64,000 nt of DNA from the NCBI RefSeq assembly GCF_038006205.1, contig NZ_JBBOUU010000001.1, positions 684,001-748,000 of the forward strand, in the 5' to 3' direction. The position numbers were made by a program, and so were the translations under genes. The notes beneath the pieces were generated by a model. The model had not been told where the DNA came from, searched no databases, and saw nothing but the letters and a program-made list of their open reading frames with translations. The DNA is from Solibacillus sp. FSL R7-0668. GTDB taxonomy: Bacteria; Bacillota; Bacilli; Bacillales_A; Planococcaceae. Positions 35,419 to 48,000 of this stretch are shown piece after piece (within the stretch, counting starts at the first letter, position 1; each line of letters opens with the position of its first letter).

Positions 35419-35820
35419 TTAAATTTTTTCGTCCACAATCATACCCGCCATTTTTTGCATTTCATAAAATGCATCGAGCAGGCGCTGTGGTGGAATTTCT
35501 TTAATAACTTCTTCTGTTTGTGCATCGATTAAACGAACGTAATATTTGTCTAAACCCTCATGAAGTACAAACTTTGATGACTTTTGTGTTGTTTCAAGTA
35601 TTTCATTCATTGTATCAATTGCTGGTAATAACTTTTCTTTTAAGGTTTCTTGATCTGTCACATTTTCTTGAGCTAACCTTGTAACAGTTACAGAAGCCTC
35701 AATAGATTGTTCATTATTAGTGACAGGCTCCGTTTCAGCAGGCGTTACCGCAGCTCCCGGATTTGCGGAAGCTTTTTGCTGAACGGTGAAGTCTGTGCTA
35801 GGCTGCGAAGTGATACGCAT
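35419..35820 (-). CDS. flaG: FlaG, flagellar protein
   Basis: A 133-residue minus-strand protein. The C-terminal 70 residues hold the FlaG domain (LHEGLDKYYVRLIDAQTEEV and IKEIPPQRLLDAFYEMQKM); the N-terminus is disordered and Ala/Thr-rich. FlaG affects filament length in several bacteria by an unknown mechanism. It is the first gene of flaG-fliD-fliT and follows a SigD-like promoter at 35863-35889. Confidence 0.93.
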   Translation of the reverse strand: MRITSQPSTDFTVQQKASANPGAAVTPAETEPVTNNEQSIEASVTVTRLAQENVTDQETLKEKLLPAIDTMNEILETTQKSSKFVLHEGLDKYYVRLIDAQTEEVIKEIPPQRLLDAFYEMQKMAGMIVDEKI

Positions 35821-35862
35821 AAATTGTCCCTCCCAAAAATTGATTACCCATACTTAAAGCTA

Positions 35863-35889
35863 TTATCGGCAATATTTTTGCATCATTGA
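35863..35889 (-). promoter_or_regulatory. SigD promoter of flaG-fliD-fliT
   Basis: On the minus strand: TCAA (complement of 35886-35889), 15-bp spacer, GCCGATAA (complement of 35863-35870). Seven of eight -10 positions match; the -35 equals that upstream of flgK. Confidence 0.72.
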
Positions 35890-35954
35890 CTTATTTTAGA
35901 GAAAAGGGAGCAAAAATAGGAATTTTTTATAAGAATAATGATTTTAAAAATAGG

Positions 35955-35981
35955 TACAAAATCTTGGACAATTACCGATAT
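35955..35981 (+). promoter_or_regulatory. SigD-like promoter of the giant surface-protein gene
   Basis: TACA at 35955-35958, 15-bp spacer, ACCGATAT at 35974-35981 (seven of eight to GCCGATAT). It lies 50 bp upstream of the TTG start at 36032 and is divergent from the flaG promoter. Confidence 0.68.
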
Positions 35982-36031
35982 AAGGTTTAAAAGTAAGTAG
36001 ATTTTTCAACAGCTATTAGGAGGAAGATACA

Positions 36032-39000
36032 TTGAGTAAAATCAAAAATAGAAAAAATAAAATTACTAAAGTAACAATGAGCACAGCGTTAGTAGCAAGT
36101 TCAATTTCTTTCGTTGCTCCTTTGGCATCGGCGGCACAGTTTGCAGATGTGAAGCAAACGAATACTCACTACGATGCGATTAACGAATTAGCAGGTCGTG
36201 GCATTATCAACGGTTATGAGGATGGTTTGTTTAGACCAGAAAATTTTGTGTCACGTGCACAGGCAGCAAAAATTATTGCTAAAACATTAAATTTAGATGT
36301 AAGTAATGTTGAAAATCCTCAATTTAAAGATGTGAATATAAACAGCGGATATTATCCTTATATCGCTGCTTTAGCAAATGCCGGCATCATTAATGGCTTT
36401 GATGGTAAATTTAATCCTTCTGGAAATATCACACGTGGCCAAATGTCAAAAATTATTGCCCGTGCTTTTGAACTAACTTCAACAGATGAATTGACGTTTA
36501 AAGATGTTCCGGCTGATCATGAGTTTGCGCCGTATATTAGTGCTTTAGCCGAAAAAGGTATTACATTAGGTACAGGAAACGGCAAATTTGCGATGCACGA
36601 ACTTGTAACACGTGGTCAGCTAGCTTCTTTTGTGACACGTGCCGAAAAAGCAACAGCAGAGCCAGTCGTGACAACTGTTTCAGGTACAATAGATAAGATT
36701 TCTACTAATTCCGTACAAATTGATGGGAAAACATATCAAGTTTCAGAAACAGCAGATTTCTTAACTTCGGAAATTAATGAAGTAGCCTTGCAGGAAGCTG
36801 AAGTAATTGCAACAGTTAAAGATAATGTGATTACGCAAGTAGACGAACTAACAGTAGTAAATGGTGGACAATTTGACGCGCAAGGCTATTCTTTTGCAAA
36901 GTTATCACTTAATCAAACACTAACACATATATCCAATGTAAAGGCAACAGAGATTAATCATGAATTACCAACGTCTCGTGTTACATACGAAAATGTTTCA
37001 GCAGAAAAGCTAAATGCATACGCAGCAGCAGTTTCAGTGGCGTCATTAAATAATATGGTCGCAATTGAGCAGCAAACGGCATTGCAATTCCTAAACTCGA
37101 TAATTAATACACTTCGATTAAACGCAAGGGCGGCAAATATCGAAGCCAACGCAGAATCAGCAATTCAAACAATTGATGCACCAAATACTTCGCAATTGAA
37201 TTTAACAGGTGCATTCAATCGAGTTAATATCCCTGCGAGTGCACATATTGCCGGTAGAGGCTCTGTTCATTTATTGACGGCACCTGCGCAAAACTTACAG
37301 GGTATTACAGTTGCACCGGGATTTGTTATTCAACAGGTGAATCTTAATAATGTATTGTCTTCATGGAAAGAGGCACTTGATTTGCTAAATCAAAATCAAG
37401 GAAATTCTGGTCAAAACCAAGGGAATAATACAACAGATCCAGGTACTGATACAAACCCTGGAGATAATAACAATACGGGTGGAAATACAGATCCTGTACC
37501 TCCAATCGATACAACGGAACAAGATAAAATTACAGTAAACGGAATCGTGGCAAAGGTAAAAGAACAATTAGTGAATAGTTCTGCAACAAATGAAACAACT
37601 ATGTCAGACATCAGCATGTTATTGAATGCATTAGCCACAGATGGTGCAACGATTACTTTAACCAAATACACAATGAATCAAGCACAGGTGAATCAAGCCG
37701 GATCTATAGAAATGGGCATTACGATTGTTAAAGGGAATGTGATAGAAACGTTTGAAACAGCTATAGCCATTGTAGCTTTACCAGAAGTACAAGATCCAGA
37801 AACACCGCCACAGGAAGGAAATGCTGAAGACCAAGCAGCAGTAAATACGGTATTAGCAGAAGTGACGACTGCGCTAGACCAACTTTCTGTAACGAATGAA
37901 ACTACACAAACAACAATCGAAACAGTACTAATTGGATTTGAACAAAATGGTGTGGAAGTGTCATTGTCGAAATTTAATATGAACCAAGCTCAAATTGGAA
38001 AGATGGGTAATATTGACCTTGAGGTGACAATTCGTAAGGGTAGCGTGTTAGAAACAATTGTAGTATTGAAAGAAATTGCAGCTTTAGTTGAAGAACCACC
38101 AACACAATCGGGAGACCAGGACCAAGAGGTGGTCAACAATGCATTAGAAAAAGTACAACAATTACTAACGGATTTAGTGGTATCAAATGACATAAGTGAT
38201 GATGCAATTAAAACAGCCTTAGCAGCACTTCAAGACGAGGGCGTTGTCATAACATTATCAAAATATAGTCTAGAAAAAGCTAAACCGGGTATACAAGGCA
38301 GTGTAACAGTTGGCGTAACAGTTAAAAAAGGTCAGGTAAGTGAAACATTTGAAACGACTAAAACTATTGAGGCATTGCCAGAAGTAGTAGATCCAGGCGA
38401 TTCAGGAAATACTGAAGAGGCGGATAAGTTAGCGGTTCAGAGTGTTAAACAGGAGATTGAAGCTATATTAGCAAACGCAACCTATAGTAATCATACAGAT
38501 GGAGTAGCCATTGAGGCTTTATGGCATGCTCTAGATAAGCAAGGGACAGCTGTTGGAATAAATAACTTCGTAAAAACAGAAGCGACGATTGATACAGCGG
38601 GTACAATTCGATTTGAAGTTAGCATTGTTAAAAACAATGTAAAGGAAATAATCGCTATTTCAAAGGAAATTGCAAAACTTAATGCTCCGCCGGCTACAGA
38701 GGAAGTATTTACTAGTGTTCCTGTACTAGATGAAAATCAAATGATTCAATTTGGTGGTGAAGAGAGAAGAGTTGAGCAGGCTTCCATTCAAGCACTTCAA
38801 TCATTACAGGTAATGGAATCAACTAATCAAGGTGCTATACAGTTAGTAATGGGAACGTCAGGTGATGGAGAAACAGTTGCGTTACAAGCAGTTACAATCA
38901 ATGCTCACGCAGGCACAGAAGTGCTTAACTTTAACGACATCCCAGCAAATGTAGGTGTAGCAATTATCGGGGATGATGTTACAGAAATTCAAAATCTCCA

Positions 39001-42000
39001 AAATACGCAAAGTGTAACAATCGAAACAGCTGGAGCGATTGCCTTTACGGGTGATACGAATTTAAATGACATTACATTAACAAATGCAACAGATGTTACA
39101 GGTCTTGTAGCAGGCCGATTATTTGCGCAAAATTCAGTTGGAATGACATTTGATGCGTCGACATCAATAGCTACAGCAGAATTTACTGGTGTCGATGCAG
39201 TATCAGGCTTAAATGCAACAACAGCAGTATTTGAAACGAATAGTAGTTTAGGTCTATCAAATGTGAAAGCCTCTACCATAACGATTAATGACAAATCTAC
39301 AGTAGCATCGAATTCATTTGCACGTGTAGCGGCGATGGGTGCTGTAGCGAATACATCGACAATTAAAATAACAGTTGAAGGCTCTACAGCGGAGGATTTC
39401 ATCATTAGCCGTGAGGATGCTATTGTAGATATTCAAAAAAATAATGTGATTTCTAATGTAACAATTAAATCAAATAATACAAGCTTAGTTATGAGTGAAA
39501 TTGGCTCATTAAGCGTAGAGGCAGGCGTTTCCTATTTACGCTTAGGTACAACTGATCAACAGGCAAAAATTAGCAAACTCGATTTAGACTTGGCAAATGA
39601 TGTGCATCTTGTAGGAAATGCTGTGATTGCTCAATTAAATATTGCACGCACAAATACAGCTGCAAAGGTAAAAACAGATTCAACAATTACATTTACCAAT
39701 ACAAATAATCCGGATGCGATTGAATCTGCAACTACTTATACATTAGTGCCAGGTACGATCTTAGGACGATATACAATTCCTAGTCTTCCTGCTAATACGT
39801 ATTACTCATTATTAACACATAACAATACGCCAGCAGCAACAATGCCGATTGGACAACTTAAGAAGTATACGACATATATGTTCCTAGATTCGACGATTAA
39901 GCAAGTTGCGCTCTACGATAGCTCTGGAAAAAATATTTCGTCTATCATAACAGATCCACTAACTCGACCTGCTATGGATGTATTTGATATTAGTGTGAGT
40001 TCAACTACATCAAAAGTGTTGATTAATGTCACGACACCAAATTTATCTGAATTAGCATCACGCTTTAAACATTTTGCAGTATTTACACATGGTAATACTT
40101 CTGGAGGCTATCGTGTATCAGAAGTATTATTTGAACGTGGCACTTTCTCAAGCGACTTTAAAATTACACCAAAATCTAATCCGCCGCATTTATTAGAAGT
40201 TCCTGCTGGATCAGTAAGTTCCATATCCAATGTTGTAATTGTAGCTTCAGGTTATGTTTATGATTCTATTTCGAGTAAGAATAAGGATCAAAAAATAGAG
40301 GTTTTAAAATCATTAGCTCAGCATGCAAAAACTAATAATGATCACAGTATTTTATATGATTATTTAACGACAACGATTGCGGTGGATGGTAAAACATACG
40401 ATAGTATTTTCATGGATTCGATTATCGATGAACTATTGTCTAACTCGATAACGACAATTGATGGCTTAATCCAATTTATAGAAAATAAAGGGTCATCCGT
40501 AACTTATAATAAAATTGTTTCAATAAGTGAATTATTGTTAAACGGAGATATAGTAGAAGTAAAAGGTGATGGAACAAACTCGAAGGTCAATATTGAAGGT
40601 TCTAATCTCCTTATTAACTCATTAGCAGATGGAACAGAAATTGTTACATTCAAAGACAGTGCTGGTAATTCTTCGATGTTAAAGGTAGTAGTTAATACTG
40701 CAGAATCGGATGAAAATAAAATTAAAGTAGAGCTTATTAAAACAGAAGTTTCTGCAAATACAGAGATTTTATCCGGTGATGCGCGCTTAGCCACAAAGGA
40801 TGGTAAAACTTATTTAATTCCAGCTACATTGGGCAATGAAACGATTATTTATACGCCAAACGCTTCAAGTTCAGTGGTAGGTACATTTGAAAAAGCGAAA
40901 ACAGATGGAAATAATGATTACCAACTAAGTAATGTAACACTGGTTAATGTATCGAAAGAAGCTTTAAATTTAACTGGCGATATTGCACGTCAAACACTAA
41001 CAAAGAGTGGCTATGTAACAACGGATAATGAAATTCATTTCTACGTAATAGATTCTAATGCTACTGGTTTATTAGATCAGTACAATATTACAGCAGGTGG
41101 TAAATCAACTGCTGTAGCATTAGTTGAAAATGCGGGTGCTGTTTCTGCGACTGTTGCGACGAAGCAATTTGATGTAGCAGACTTAGCAATAGGTCAGGTG
41201 AAATCGATTGAACCGACTACTGCTAACACAACAATGCATACGAGATTTACAGCAAATGAGGTAGCTATATTTGCAGAGAAAAATAGTAAAAACTCTACAT
41301 TTAAAGTAACATCGCAAGACAATAAGATTTCATTAATCAATGCTGTTGCTTCAGCAAACTCTGCGGTAGAGCTAGTAAATTCAACGGTTGTTAAGGTAGA
41401 TTTAACGGATAAATTAAATGGGGCATCTATTATTGCACCTAAAACAGCTGCTGGTGATTTAAAAGAAGACATTATTCGCTTTGTAGGCAATGTTGCATAT
41501 GCGACAGGAACAGGAAAGCAGCGAGTTGTACTATCGAACGGTAAGCAGCTTGAGGTGGAAGTTGTTCAGCAAGCGACAGAATACGTTATGACCATCGATG
41601 ATACGCTGAGTCAGACATCAATTGAGGCGGCTGATTTAGATTTACAAAATATTAGTACTATTCAAGTGAATGGTACATCGGCAACAGCTGTGAATGTAAA
41701 TAATACGTATCTATCAATTACAGCAATGGCTAATCAAAGCGGTAAAGTAGAACTTATTGTAACGGATAGCGATGGTAAAAAGGCAGTTGTTTATGTAAAT
41801 GTTACAAATGGTGCATTAGTTGATATTGATACGGTTACTGTCGGCGATCAGCTATACCGAGTGGCGAAAATATCTATTGATAAAGCTGACTTAGGATTTG
41901 CTGGAGATATTCAATCCATTTCAGAGCGAACAGAAGTGGCACGTGGTGTAAGTAAAGTGGATGTAGCAACAATTTATGCAACAGGTGCAGGCTACGCAAC

Positions 42001-45000
42001 ATTTACAGTATTAAGCACAGATAATAAAAAAGCGTTAGTAAACATCGAGGCTTCAAAATCTAGTACAACAAATGAAATAGAAGCGAAAGCAACGGTTGTA
42101 AAACATGATACAACGAATGTAGCAACAGGTGGCTTAGACAAAGCAATTGCAGCAGATGCAGTGGGTGCTGGCATTGTACGTATTGAAGGCAATGTTCTTT
42201 ACGCATTAAAAGAAGGGTCAGTTGATTTAGCGATTGCAGGTGAGTCGAAATTATTCTACCGCATCAGTGTTGTAAAAGATGAAACAACAGGCCAGTATTC
42301 GTTTACAGCGCCAGAGCTTGTTTCAAAAGCAGTTTATACAGCAACAGAGCTGGGTTTAACGGATATTACATCAGCGAGTTCATCGGATGAAGCAATTGCA
42401 ACAGTAGATTACGCATCAAATAAAATTACCATTACAACCCAATCTAAGGATGACGCAGGTCTAATTACAGTAAACGGACCAAATGGCCAAGCGTTCATTT
42501 ATATGAATAAAACAGGTAATACATTATATACTGAAATCGAAAAAGCAACTGCTAAAGTAGATGTAAGTACAGGTGGCTTATCAAATGTTAGTAGTTTAAA
42601 AGAATGGACAAATGAGGGAATTGTGCGTTCATATGAAGCAGGAACAGTTTTAGATTTCTTCGTAGTACAAAATGGTAATACATCGTATAAAGTGACAGAC
42701 ACTGCGGGCAAAACAACGATTATTAACTTACCTGTGACAAATAATCTAGTAGGGCATCGTGAAATTGAAGCGAAAGTAGTCAAAGAAGAAGTCGGTTCAA
42801 AATCAGGTAACCCAGAAATAATTACGCCACAGGACGGTGAAATTATTTCTGGTACTTCCGTTCGTTTATATAAAGAAGCAGATGCCAAGCAATATGCGTA
42901 CGCTATTAAGACAGGTGATACATTAGTTAAATTAGCTGATGGTACGCTTGTTAAATATGTAGTATCCATTTCAAATGGTTTATATGAGCTAACATCTGAA
43001 ACAGTAACAAATGGGGTAACGAAAACAGATACTGATCTAGATTTAAATGGTAACTTAACAATTACAGGAATCGATAGCACGATTGCGGCAGCAGTAGCAG
43101 TTGGTAAATCGATTACATTCCATGGTCAAGTTCAAGATGGCGTAACAACAGCTCTTGTAACAGATGGTACTAAAACAGTGCGTGTGAGAATTACCATTGT
43201 AGCTGGTTCGATGACAGTAGAACCGATTAAGCACATATTCAATACAGGAATTACAGCGATTAATATTCATGAAACAGCAAAGGATATTGCGTGGATCTCT
43301 CCAGATGGTAGTTCGATTTACCTGTTAAAAGAAGGTGTGTTCCGCTATATTGAGCATGATTCAAATTCAAATACGAAAATAGTAAAACAATTAACGATTA
43401 CAAAAGCAGGAACAGATTATACAGTAGCAGGTCCTGTTGAAGTAAATAGTGTTGTAAAAACGGCGGCAGACTTAGGGCTTGTAAACGCATTGCAGGTTCA
43501 AGGAGGCTACAATACAGATGTTGTATATGCAGGTATGGTAGGTACCGATTTTGTTGCTTACCAAACGGGTATAGGCCGTACAGATGTGACGGTAAAGGAT
43601 GGGCAAGGTCAATCTACCCTTCTTCATATGGATGCAGATGCGACACTCGTAGCAACAATTGCTGTAGCAGAAAAAGCGGATAATACCGTGTTTACTTTTG
43701 CAAAAGAAGATTATGATTTAACGGATTTGGTGAATATTACAATTGCGAACGCGGAGATTGCGCAAAAGCATAGTACAAATAACCAGCTCTATCTATTAAA
43801 AGCAGGTACGACGTATGCAACGTTAGATGATGGTGCTGGCAACAAGGCATTAGTCTCCATTACGGTTACAAAACCAGCTGATAAGTTAGTAGCAACAGTG
43901 AAAACGATTGTAAAAACAGCATCAGAACTAGCGGTAGGTGCAACAACGGTTTCGGCATTACCAGGTGCACAAACGGATACTTCAATTGTGCGCGTAGCAG
44001 GTAATAAAGTATATGCAGTGGGTGCCGGGGAAACGAAAGTTAAGTTAGATAATCAAATTGTAACGGTAATCGTAAAAGAAGAGGCAAATGCGTATTCAAT
44101 CACATTAGGTACGGTAGCGAACTTTATTGAAATACCGATTGGTGATGGCACGTATACATTAGCCGACCTGACAAATACAAACGCTGTTGTGATTACAAAG
44201 GATGATAAAGGTACCGCTGCTGATAAAACGGATGATCAATTAATTATTTCAGTAAACGCAGCAAATGGTGCATTAGATTTAACAATTACAGATAATACAG
44301 GTAAGAAAACAGTTCATCATATTAAGGTTGAAAATAATATCATTACAAAACCTCCAGTAACTGCTGTAAAAGTGTTAACGACATCTATTGCCGATCTGGG
44401 ATTAGCAAATATAGACAACGATGTGGTTCAGTTACATGGAGCAAACTTACATTTATTAAAAGAAGGTAAGGCAGCGTTAGAAGGTTCGAACGGTCTTGTT
44501 AATGTCAACGTAACACGTAATACTGCAACGAAATATTTAGAGGTTGCACAATCAATTGTTCAAAAAGAAATTAAAGAAACAATTACGGCTGATACGAATT
44601 ATGCATTTGTAGAGGAAGATGGAAAGAAATATATTCGTGCGTTACAAGAAACGAATACACCATCTATTTACTACACGACAAATTACCGAATTGCTGCGAA
44701 TACACAGCTAGTGAATGATGAATATGTGTTAACAGTGGAAGAACGTCATAAACAGGAGGTAGATTTTGCAAGCTATGGATTAACAGGTGCATTAACATTG
44801 CATTCGGAAAATGAAGATCTTGCGAAGGCAGAGCTTACAGCTGACAATAAGTTAGTTATATATGCAGGTGCAGGCCAAATAACACCAACAGGTACAACAA
44901 CGATTACAGCAAAGGACGCGTCAAACAAACAAATTACAATTAAAGTAACGCGTGCAGAAGACGGTAAGATTAGCTATGTAGTTCAAGGTCAAGTAGATGC

Positions 45001-48000
45001 AATAAAATTTGCAGATATTAACGTAACAGATGTAGCTACGAAACCAGTAACGGTAGAAGGGCATAATGAAGCGATTGTACAAGCGACTGTAACTGCAACG
45101 GGAATTTCACTTTCTGCTCAAACAACAGGCACAACAAGCCTACTTATTAAACAAGATAATGTAGTGAAAGCAATCGTCAATATTACAGTAGCGGATGGGA
45201 AAGCTGTAGCTACAGTTGTGAAGTATGATGGTACGGGCTTACAGGATGTTATTACAGGCGATGCTAATATTGTTCGTCAAGAAGGAACAGTATATTACGC
45301 GACTGGAGAAGGTGTTGTACTTTATGACAAAGGGACAACAGCAACACAATTACGCATCGTAAAAAATACGGAAACAAATCTATATTCAATTACGCCAACA
45401 AGCTTTGCATTAGCGAAAGGCGCAACAAATTTAGACTTAACGATTAATGGATCGACAACAGTAAATATTTCTAACTCAAGTGTTGTAGATGCCTATGTTG
45501 CAAATGGTGCGCTTTATATTGTCGGTAAGTCTTTAGGAAGTACAGATATTTTAGTGACAACTGGTGCCGATAAAGCGGTTGTTCATGCACATATGACAGC
45601 GAGTGGCTTAACAGCAAATGTGGTGAATAGCTTTACATCAACAGACACGTTTACAGGTACATTTGAAGGAAATCAATGGGTTCAAGTTCGTAACGATAAG
45701 CTATACGCATTAGCAGTTAAAACATCAACTATTAAAGCGGATGACACACTTGTAACTGCTGAAGTAACGCGTAATATTGATACAAATGAATTTGATGTGA
45801 AGTTAACGCGTGTGAAACATAAGTTTAATTCTGCTGTAACATTAGTTAGTGATGCAGGTGCTACTGAGGATGCGGTTATTAAAATTAACGGCGATACAAT
45901 TTATGCGAAAGCTGTTGGAAAAACGCAAGTATTTGAAAACGGTACTGTACGTAATATCGAAGTAATTGCAAATGCAGACGGTACTTACAAAATTGCTGTC
46001 ACGGAAGCTAAAGTACAAAAAATTATTACAGGTGCAGATTTAGGCTTAACGTTATCTGCTTCATCAAATGTAGAGATTCATGCAATTGCAGGGTCGAATA
46101 TTTTAGAAACACAAGTTATCGACAATAACTTATACATTTACGCGCTTGGAACTGGTACAGCTGAACTTGTTATTGATGGCAAGACGATAGTTCATGTGTC
46201 TATTTCATCATCAAATAATGTGTTGGCAATTGCGGAACCACAGATTGCCAAAGCAACAATTACAACAGGAACGATTGAAAATATAGACCCTACTGATGGG
46301 AAAATTCGCATCGACGGAAATGCGATTTATGGCTTGCAAGAAGGCGTTTCAATAGTTAAAAAAACGGAATCTGGTAAGGCGACATTACACAAAGTTCTAG
46401 TAGTACGTGAGAATAATGTATTAAAAGTATCGACATCAGTAATAGAAAAGGCTTTCTTAACGGGTGATTTAACGGCTATTGATAATACAATCGTTCGTGG
46501 AGGCAATGGCAAGCTGATTGCTAAAGCTACAGGCGAAGAAACATTTATCCATGATGGAGTAACATACCGAGTTGAAGTAGATGCTGCAACTGGTGATATG
46601 AATATTGAAGTGTTACAAACAGATGTGATTGATTTAAGTTCAGTATTAGCTTCAATTACAGGTACGCCTTCATCAACGTTGTTACAAATAACTATGGATG
46701 GATCGAAGCTAAATGTAACGGCTGATAAAGAAGGTACAGAAATTATCGAAGTTTCCGGTAAATCTGTAGCAGGCCCTGACAGTACAATTCATGTGAAAGT
46801 AGTTGTTACAAAAGAAGGCACAGTATATAAAATTGCCTATGAGCTTATTCGAACAGAGCTTACGACAACGCAATTAGGGTTCCATCCTGTAAGTGTGACA
46901 CCAATCACGAATGGCTATGTAAAAATAGATGGTTCAAGTATTGTCATTTACCCAGGCAAGCAAGATGGTAGTACTATTACGAAAAAACAATATTTCACAG
47001 TGTCAGGAAATGGCGGTACACAGGCAATTTATAGCTTAGATCTTGATGGTATTACATTAGTTTCAAATGTAGTTTCTGGTTATAAAGTGGAGCCATTACA
47101 CCGAGATATAATGGTTTCAGAATTACAAATGAACCCAGTACAGGTTGCGATTGATGGAACAGCGAAATATTCAATTAAAACGAAGAATGGACAAGAAGTA
47201 TTAGAGGTTGTATTAAATAATACTAATAAATCTTATATTATTGTTCGAAGTGAAGATGGCTCATACAAATCAATCGAGGTTCAAGCTACGGAAAATGGAG
47301 CGAATGATTATACGACCAGTCATACAATTCACGGTACGATGGCATTAAGTAAGGTGACGAATATGTCTCCAACGGGTAATGTAAAATCCGTAAATGATGG
47401 ATCAAAATCAGTACTATATGCAACAGCTGCTGGTAAGTTTGCATATGAGGAAGATGGCAAGCTATACAATGCTGAAGTGACTGAATCCAATGGTAAATTT
47501 AGCTTTACTACCGGCCAAGTTGTTACGGTAGCATTAACGAATCCTCGATTAGTAGACGGTGAGTTAAATATTCAAGTAGATAGCTCAGGTACGAATGCGA
47601 TATCAAAAGTTGGTGAAGCAATTTATGCAACGGATAGTGGCTACAAGAAGGTAACCGCAACATTAAATGTTAATCAACAAGTGGAGGCTATAATAGAGGA
47701 TGTACCTTCTAAGACATTACCTAATACAGTCGTAAGTGCAACAATATTAAAAGCGCCAGCATCAATTAAACTAGATGGAACTACTGTTTTTGGTGGTACG
47801 GTTGCAGAATTTGCTGATACTGTAGATGCTAAAGATAAAGTCATTATTGTTTCAACAGTTGATGGTGATGGCCGAGTAACGCTTTATAAAGCGATAGGTG
47901 AAGTTGATACAGCTACTAATGAAGTGAGCTATGTATTTACTGCGATTACTAGTGATATTTTTGCTGATATAGATTGGGTAAATTCAACAAATTATACGGT

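Noticed and set aside
42499-43080. 193-residue minus-strand ORF inside the giant gene, plus other antisense ORFs there
   Set aside because: Shadow of the repeat-rich plus-strand frame; no ribosome site or family resemblance.
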